In this document: positions 58,698-64,000 of the stretch, piece after piece
Numbering within the stretch: position 1 is the first letter of the stretch
Layout of the letters: every line of letters starts with the position of its first letter
DNA from: Actinomycetes bacterium
Lineage (GTDB): Bacteria > Actinomycetota > JAHEXW01
Direction of reading: 5' to 3'
DNA length: 64,000 nt
NCBI GenBank assembly: GCA_023251915.1
Contig: JAHEXW010000005.1
Coordinates: 23,947 to 87,946 of the forward strand
Position numbers and translations under genes: made by a program
Notes under the pieces: model-generated
What the model saw: only the letters and a program-made list of their open reading frames with translations
The model's database searches: none
Told to the model about the DNA's origin: nothing

Positions 58698-61112
58698 TCA
58701 CTCTGTAAATGACCGTAAGCTCATATTCCTAATGCCGGCAAACAGTATAGCTGCGATCAAATAGAACCCGGCGGCCGCGCCCAGAGTAATCCTGAATCCA
58801 TAGAAGAATGACAACAGAGCCGCGACGGCTCCGCCTAGAACAACAGCGACTCCGTTAATGCTCCACATCCAGGGTATGAGCTTTCCTGTAAAGGCGTTTG
58901 TCATCTTTAGCCCTATCGGAAACAGAAGACCCGCCAGCCAGCAGGGTCCGGCTAGGAGCAAAACAAGCAGAGGGGCGCGGCCGGCCGGACTAAGATATAT
59001 GAGGTCAACGAAAAGCCTGTTCAACAGGTAAGAGTAGACCAGCAAGAAGACAGTTACCGCGCCTCCGGCGCAGACGACCGCGAGACGGAAGCGTTCCGGC
59101 TTGAGCCTGGCTGTGACTAGGCTTCCTAGCCCGCCGAAGAGCAGGAACGAAGCTAGAACAAGAACCAGCGAATACGACGGATTTCCGATGAAAAGGAAAG
59201 CCCGCTGCAGCATGACCACTTGGAAGACGATGAAACCGAGGCCCAAGCTGACGAAATAACCGAGCAGTAGCAAGAGGTTCAGCGACTGCCGCGCCGCCCG
59301 AACCGCAGGAAATAGCGGCGGCAGGGCCAGCAGCAGAAGAACACCCGCCAACCCGGCGACACCCAGCCAGGCCAAGAACCGAATGGCTAGAAACCCGTCG
59401 GCTTCGCTCGTCCCGCCCGCATTGGTGGTCGGCAACGCTATCGCCCCCGGCAGAGTCACTGGCGCCGCCGCCTCGGACTTAGCCGGGCGAGCGGATAATA
59501 TTTGGACCAGTGACGTCTTGTCGGACAGAAATGGTTTGTCGTCAGTAATATGCGCTCCCATGACGGCGTCAGCCGGCAGGGTTGCCGGAAATTCGGCGCT
59601 GAAGTTAAGATGCGCCGCCTTCTTAGCAATCAGGCGCTCCTCTTGGCGGGAGAAACCCGCGGGCTTAAGTAGAACGACCGAATATCCATGACCGGACAGC
59701 AGAGCGACATGGTGCGCGGCGCTAATTCCCTTCCGCGCCAAGGCGGCTATGCCAACGCCGACAAACTCCCGTACCACCATGTCCTTATTGCTGACAGCCA
59801 GAATGCCGTTCAGGCCAAGATGGTTCAGGTAAGTGTCGTAAGCTTCCGTCGTGTGCAAATAGTTGTCGGGGTAGTAGTTCGAGTTAACGCTGCGGCCGCC
59901 AAAGCCGCCCGTGTTGGATAAGAAGATCAGATCATACAGGGTCTTCGATCCGGTCACAAAGTTTCTGGCCTCGCCGACATGCAAACGCACATTAGCACCG
60001 TCAAACGCCTTTGTCTTCAGCCGGTTGCGGGCGATGTCTATCATCAGCGGATTAACCTCGACCGCATCAATGGTCCGGCTTTCCGCCAACCTGGCCCGCG
60101 CCACGTCAACTCCGCCGCCCGCACCGATTATCAGAACGTCGGATCGAGGTTTCAAATAGTACGGGAAATAGAAGAGGTCAAACGTTAGATACTTCACGTC
60201 GGCAAGATTGGCGTAAACGATGGCGTTTGTCTTCAGCTTCCGGTCGTACACCAGGCTATACGCCTTGACACTCGGCTTGATGGCTTCGCCGAAAGACGCG
60301 CTCAGCCCTTTCGCCAGCGTGGTTGGGTCGACCCTAAAAACGTCAATCTGCGAGAAGGAGTTCGAGGCCGACACAACCGCCTTGCTATCTGTCCCGCCGG
60401 CGCGCAAAGCCGGCGCATAGCGACCCAATAACCCGACGGTTATTAGTGAGACAACGACCAGCGCCCCTATCAGTAAGGGCTTTAGACCGGATCGAGCAGC
60501 AAACAACGCCGCGGCGGTTAAAGCCACAGCGTAAATGATTACCACCGTCGTTTCGGTACCAAACAGGTTCATTAAAGGCACCACCGCCAAAGCCCCGGCG
60601 GCCGAGCCGGTCAAGTTCAGGGCATAGACTGAAGAGACCCGCTCGCCGTAATGGCTCAAAAAGGCCGCTATAAGCACACCGGCGACAAAATAGACGCCAA
60701 ATACCGCCAGTGAGAATTGGGTCATAGTAGCTGTCGAAACGCCGAAATAGGTGAGCTCGGTGCCCACGTTGTTGGCCGCGTATTCGACGCCGAGGCTGTT
60801 CACGGTGAGAAAAGGCAGCGGCAGGGAGACGGCGAACACCAGGGCGAGCGGGGCTAGCCAGAGGTTGAATCTCTGATTGAGACGCTTGAAAAGATAAAAG
60901 ACGGGGATGCCGCCGAGCCCTAGGCCCGAGATAGCCAGCGAAATAACAAGTAACTGATACTCGTATCCGAAAGATACGCGGGCCGTACGCGAATAGACGA
61001 TCTCAATCATCAACAAGGCCAGAGATAGGAGGAATAGGCCGGCGTAGGCGGCCGCTCTGCTCTGGCCCGTATTCACCTTGTCACTATCTTGGCGTGTCTT
61101 AGTCAAAAACAA
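58698..61112 (-). CDS. Membrane-embedded spermidine-synthase-like methyltransferase-fold protein
   Basis: An 804-residue fusion: about seven N-terminal spans (residues 20-230), a Rossmann domain like polyamine synthases (residues about 300-560; DVLIIGAGGGVDVARARL near 338, AVEVNPLMIDIARNRL, HVGEARNFV, YDLIFLSNTGGFG), and seven or eight C-terminal spans. Such TM-SpeE-TM proteins are widespread but mostly of unknown substrate; polyamine synthesis is uncertain because the usual active-site aspartates are not clearly present. It starts at TTG 61112, overlapping the EB_dh gene by 14 bp, or at a GTG at 61076. It lies between EB_dh genes and the cytochromes. Confidence 0.82.
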   Translation of the reverse strand: MFLTKTRQDSDKVNTGQSRAAAYAGLFLLSLALLMIEIVYSRTARVSFGYEYQLLVISLAISGLGLGGIPVFYLFKRLNQRFNLWLAPLALVFAVSLPLPFLTVNSLGVEYAANNVGTELTYFGVSTATMTQFSLAVFGVYFVAGVLIAAFLSHYGERVSSVYALNLTGSAAGALAVVPLMNLFGTETTVVIIYAVALTAAALFAARSGLKPLLIGALVVVSLITVGLLGRYAPALRAGGTDSKAVVSASNSFSQIDVFRVDPTTLAKGLSASFGEAIKPSVKAYSLVYDRKLKTNAIVYANLADVKYLTFDLFYFPYYLKPRSDVLIIGAGGGVDVARARLAESRTIDAVEVNPLMIDIARNRLKTKAFDGANVRLHVGEARNFVTGSKTLYDLIFLSNTGGFGGRSVNSNYYPDNYLHTTEAYDTYLNHLGLNGILAVSNKDMVVREFVGVGIAALARKGISAAHHVALLSGHGYSVVLLKPAGFSRQEERLIAKKAAHLNFSAEFPATLPADAVMGAHITDDKPFLSDKTSLVQILSARPAKSEAAAPVTLPGAIALPTTNAGGTSEADGFLAIRFLAWLGVAGLAGVLLLLALPPLFPAVRAARQSLNLLLLLGYFVSLGLGFIVFQVVMLQRAFLFIGNPSYSLVLVLASFLLFGGLGSLVTARLKPERFRLAVVCAGGAVTVFLLVYSYLLNRLFVDLIYLSPAGRAPLLVLLLAGPCWLAGLLFPIGLKMTNAFTGKLIPWMWSINGVAVVLGGAVAALLSFFYGFRITLGAAAGFYLIAAILFAGIRNMSLRSFTE

Positions 61113-62154
61113 GCTTCACCGGATCCGTCGGTTGATAGCGGCTGCCCGTCCGCCGCACTAAGAGGCTGAAATTGTATGCCCGGCCGCCTTTGGGCTGAAA
61201 AGAAATGTCGTCGTTATGCCCGGTATTCAGCGGCCGTCTCATCTCGACGGTCCAAATTCCGGTCCGCCAGGCCTCCGCTCCGTCAATGTCGTCCTTGCTG
61301 CCACCCCAGCGGGCCTGCCTGGTTCGATAAACGATGAACGGCTGCATCTCACCGGCCACCGGCACGTGGTCGCCGACCTCGATCACATCGGCGCTGACCG
61401 GGTAAGGGTCCGCCTGCAATGTCAGTCCTGGTTTTAGGATCCAGATCGGCCGGGTCCAATCGGCCGCCTTATTTAGAACCCAGGGGGCGGTGTCGGTAAA
61501 AGCGTCATGCTGGTTAACCAGCTTGATGTGCCAGTCTCCGTTCGACCAGCGGGCTTTGCCCGTCTTCAGAACCCAATCCTCAGCCTTACCGTACGGCAAC
61601 TGCAACCCGGTCGACCAGAAGTCGCCTTTTTGCGCTTTGAACCAGGCCGGCACGGTTGCCTGCTTGCCACCGTCTATCTCGATATCCCAAGGGTGCCTGT
61701 TCTCTTCCAAACCGCGGGTCAGGATGTCGAAGCCGCGTGCGTTGAAACCGCGGATGGAATCGTTGATATTCCAGATCAAGCAGAGAGAATCCTGCTGGCC
61801 TATTTGTTTCCATTTCTGGCCATCAAACCTCCACGGTCGATCGATATAGTCGTGCGTGCTGTCCGGATACGTGGCTTTGACATAGATGGACGTATTCGTG
61901 TAGAGAAACCTAAGGTTGATGGTTTCGTTCGTTTCTAGCAGCTTAACCCTTGTCTCAGGCGCCGTTTTCCAGACGGCGTCACTCTTGCCGTCGATATTTG
62001 GAGCGATCTTGGTGTAGACAGCCTTTACGGTCGGTGCGCTTGCCGCGGGGAGCTTTGGCGCTGCGTCGGACGCACACCCGCCCAGGCTTAGACAGAGGAT
62101 TATGAAAGTTACCGCGGCCGCGATCGGCCGGCCGGTGGTGATTTTTAGCCGCAT
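61099..62154 (-). CDS. EB_dh-like lipoprotein without CxxxCH
   Basis: A 351-residue lipoprotein: signal with the lipobox SLGGC near residue 27, then IDGKSDAVWKTAP, SLCLIWNINDSIRGFNARGFD, and the end motif VEMRRPLNTGHNDDI. At the position where three family members carry GCxxxCH it has GFDILTR, so no covalent haem motif is present. FWSTGLQLPYGKAEDWVL fills the place of WGWC(Sec) in the next genes. The region WGGSKDDI is shared by all members. It opens the operon section with the spermidine-synthase-like protein. Confidence 0.83.
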   Translation of the reverse strand: MRLKITTGRPIAAAVTFIILCLSLGGCASDAAPKLPAASAPTVKAVYTKIAPNIDGKSDAVWKTAPETRVKLLETNETINLRFLYTNTSIYVKATYPDSTHDYIDRPWRFDGQKWKQIGQQDSLCLIWNINDSIRGFNARGFDILTRGLEENRHPWDIEIDGGKQATVPAWFKAQKGDFWSTGLQLPYGKAEDWVLKTGKARWSNGDWHIKLVNQHDAFTDTAPWVLNKAADWTRPIWILKPGLTLQADPYPVSADVIEVGDHVPVAGEMQPFIVYRTRQARWGGSKDDIDGAEAWRTGIWTVEMRRPLNTGHNDDISFQPKGGRAYNFSLLVRRTGSRYQPTDPVKLVFD

Positions 62155-62186
62155 ATGTGAACTACGCGCCGTTCGCGTAACCTTCC

Positions 62187-63251
62187 TTATTCAAGATTGA
62201 GGGTAACCGGCGCGCTCAGGGCATAACCCTTAGCGTCATCCCGGACGACGACGACAAACGTGACTTTATGTCCCGGGATAAGTTTGATGTCGTCGGCATT
62301 GCCGGTATCTAAGCGCCGTGCGAACTCGACGTTCCACAAGCCGCCGCCGCTGATTCCCTTTGTGAGAATATCGTCCTTGCTGCCGCCCCACGCCGCGCCC
62401 GGAACGCCTATGGCGAATGGCGTCCTGTCGCCTGCTTTGAACGTATCGGCCGGTGTGATCTCAACAACGTCGCCGCGGAACGGATTCGGGGTCGTAGCAA
62501 ATGACAAGCCGTCTTTGAATCGATAAATGGGCTGGCCGTCGCCATTGTTGCTCTTTGTCGTATTGGCTATCCAAGGCCGGTCATTGATGTGTGCGTCATG
62601 CTGAACCGTGAGGGTCTTTGTCAGGCCGCCCAGCTTTGTCTCTTCGTTTAACTTAAAGATCATATCGTCTCCACGACCGTAGAGTTCGGGGATGCTTCAC
62701 CAGCCCCAGAAGTCGGCCTTGGATTTTGCCGCCGCGTCACCGGACGCCGCAAGCTGAAAATCAAAAACGTCGGCGCCCTCGACTAACGGGGTAGTCATGA
62801 CGCTCAGCCCGCGGTCATTGAACCCCGCAACCGAGTCGTCCATGTTCCAAACAAACGCCAGGGTGTCATCGTAACTGCCTTTCTTCCAGGTCGTGCCGTC
62901 ATAAACCCACGCCTTGTTCATCTTGACGGGCGTGGCGTCGGCATATTCCGCGGCCATATAGATGTTCTCGTTGTCGTAGACGGCCCGCAGAGTCACCTTC
63001 TTGGCCTCGACGCCTGCTTCCGCCTTAAGCGGTACGGTTACCGCTTGCGCATCGTTCCACGCCGCTTCGTTAGTCTTGCCGTCAATGGCAAATCGGCCGC
63101 TTGTCTTCACCGCCGATATTACCGTTCCCGACGTTTTGCCGACCGTCGCCGCTTTGCCCGCCGTCGCGCAGCCGGAAGCCACGGCCAGGAGAAATACCAG
63201 TGGGACGATTGTGTAAGATATCTTGGCGATAGCGCTGTATTGTTTTTTCAT
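62187..63251 (-). CDS. EB_dh-like lipoprotein with in-frame UGA: candidate selenoprotein
   Basis: One gene read through an in-frame TGA at codon 185 (62697-62699). Before it: lipoprotein signal ending AVASGC, IDGKTNEAAWNDAQ, TLAFVWNMDDSVAGFNDRGLS, KADFWGW. After it in the same frame: SIPELYGRGDDMIFKLNEETK, WGGSKDDI, VEFARRLDTGNADDI. The adjacent paralogue reads WGWC-GMPEFYGRGDDMIF, so UGA stands exactly for Cys. Both halves keep family sequence with no shift, and a hairpin with loop GGUC begins 12 nt after the UGA. Read-through gives 354 aa, the family length. The alternatives are a recent nonsense mutation or a sequencing error. Selenocysteine insertion would need selA, B, C and D elsewhere in the genome. 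Confidence 0.8.
62669..62699 (-). promoter_or_regulatory. Candidate bacterial SECIS hairpin behind the in-frame UGA
   Basis: After the TGA (62697-62699) come 12 nt, then CTCTAC-GGTC-GTGGAG (62684 to 62669): a 6-bp stem (one U-G pair) with a GGUC loop. The loop bases are 19-22 nt after the UGA, the same distance as the GGUC of E. coli fdhF. In the Cys-encoding paralogue the equivalent bases (TTCTAT-GGTC-GGGGCG) cannot form the stem. Confidence 0.7.
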
Positions 63252-63254
63252 TCC

Positions 63255-64000
63255 CTACCCACCTTCTCCGATTCGTAGCGTCACCGGCGCGCTGAGCGCG
63301 TAGCCTTTAGCGTCATCTCGCAGGACCACGACAAAAGTCACCGTCTGTCCGGGAACGAGTTTGATATCGTCGGCATGACCGGTATCCAGAGCACGCGCGT
63401 ATTCAACATGCCAATCGCCCGCGGACCTGCGGCCTTTAGTTCTAATGTCATCCTTGCTGCCGCCCCAAGTGGCGCCCCTGATGCCGACCACGTACGGCGC
63501 CCGGTCTCCGGCTTTGAAGGAAGAGTAGTCGGTGATTGCTTCGACCTGGTCCTCATAGGGCCGCGGGGTGTTGTTGATGTCAAACCCCGCTTTATATTTA
63601 TACTTGGGAACAGGATTGCCGTTGACGGTGGCTTGGTTGCGGATCCACGGTGTGCTGTTGGTGTGCGCGTCATGGCGAACCGTCAGAGTTTTTGTTAAGC
63701 CGCCCAGTTTCGTTTGTTCGTCGAGCGAAAAAATCATGTCGTCGCCCCGACCATAGAATTCTGGCATCCCGCACCAGCCCCAAAAATCGGCTTTGGCGGC
63801 TGCTGTCGCGTTGTCGGAAGCGGTCAATTGAAAGTCAAAGACATCGAGCCCTTTGGTAAGCGGCTTGGTCATAACGTCTAGACCCCGGTCGTTGAATCCC
63901 GGGATTGAATCATTCATGTTCCATACGAACGCAAGAGTGTCATCGTAACTCCCCTTGCTCCAGGAGGCGCCGTCAAACGTCCAAGCCTCGCCCAATTTGA
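63255..64000 (-). CDS. EB_dh-like protein, Cys paralogue of the UGA gene (5' end beyond the window)
   Basis: At least 248 residues; the N-terminus lies past position 64000, so the signal peptide is not seen. Family features: KGSYDDTLAFVWNMNDSIPG, FNDRGLDVMTKPL (no CxxxCH), ADFWGWCGMPEFYGRGDDMI with Cys where the next gene has UGA, PWIRNQATVNGNPVPKYKYK, GATWGGSKDDIRTKG and VEYARALDTGHADDI. It is the gene directly upstream of the UGA gene in the same operon, with a 3-bp gap, and the two are close tandem paralogues. Confidence 0.85.
   Translation of the reverse strand, partial: KLGEAWTFDGASWSKGSYDDTLAFVWNMNDSIPGFNDRGLDVMTKPLTKGLDVFDFQLTASDNATAAAKADFWGWCGMPEFYGRGDDMIFSLDEQTKLGGLTKTLTVRHDAHTNSTPWIRNQATVNGNPVPKYKYKAGFDINNTPRPYEDQVEAITDYSSFKAGDRAPYVVGIRGATWGGSKDDIRTKGRRSAGDWHVEYARALDTGHADDIKLVPGQTVTFVVVLRDDAKGYALSAPVTLRIGEGG

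Noticed and set aside
62187-63251. Two separate genes (184 aa and 158 aa) with a gap between
   Set aside because: The second 'gene' lacks a signal peptide and starts in mid-domain, and both halves align in one frame to the paralogue. A single gene interrupted by UGA explains it better.

Overview
This 64 kb window looks like one contiguous piece of a bacterial chromosome, about 55% G+C by eye. The order tilS-hpt-ftsH-folE-folP-folK-panC-panD is the one known from Actinomycetota. The redox genes (a Tat-exported NiFe hydrogenase, multihaem cytochromes, many radical SAM enzymes, a [4Fe-4S] fumarase) point to an anaerobe. My inference is a deep-branching anaerobic actinomycetote; nothing here fixes the species.

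Layout. 1-11.1 kb, minus strand: housekeeping cofactor block (birA partial, DedA, nadC, nadB, panD, panC, folK, folP, folE, ftsH, hpt, tilS). 11.2-17.2 kb, plus strand: a giant secreted multicopper oxidase with a beta-propeller-like repeat region, a small protein with a related leader, and a TipA-type MerR regulator. 17.2-26.2 kb: tRNAs Gln, Glu, fMet and Thr, gltX, a cupredoxin lipoprotein, feoB with its DtxR-family regulator, and assorted membrane and lipoproteins. 26.2-33.5 kb, minus: ricT-holB-tmk, two-subunit fumarase, mdh, topA. 33.6-40.3 kb, minus: hypB, hypA, group 1 NiFe hydrogenase (hyaD, C, B, A), tatC, tatA and a TPR protein. 40.4-52.8 kb: a prenyl-lipid or quinone-like biosynthetic island (polyprenyl synthase, a possible partner subunit, UbiE-type methyltransferase, a pair of U32 Fe-S proteins, UbiA prenyltransferase, three cobalamin-type radical SAM enzymes). 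52.8-64 kb, minus: ethylbenzene-dehydrogenase-like (EB_dh) haem-domain lipoproteins, three tandem hexahaem c-type cytochromes and a membrane spermidine-synthase-like protein. A sixth EB_dh gene lies at 43.7 kb.

Working together: the hydrogenase (exported by Tat, anchored to a cytochrome b) would feed electrons to a membrane quinone. The island next to it could make or modify that quinone, and the hexahaem cytochromes and EB_dh lipoproteins could carry electrons outward. This is inference from context.

Most notable observations. (1) One EB_dh gene has an in-frame UGA exactly where its adjacent paralogue has Cys, followed by a hairpin with a GGUC loop at the spacing seen in E. coli fdhF: a candidate new selenoprotein. 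(2) A structured ~145-bp element lies next to tRNA-Gln and tRNA-Glu, each time with a duplicated tRNA 3' half; the two copies share three hairpins with conserved loops and changed but still paired stems. (3) A palindromic repeat is carried in frame inside three protein genes. (4) The EB_dh family splits into members with and without a CxxxCH motif at one aligned position.
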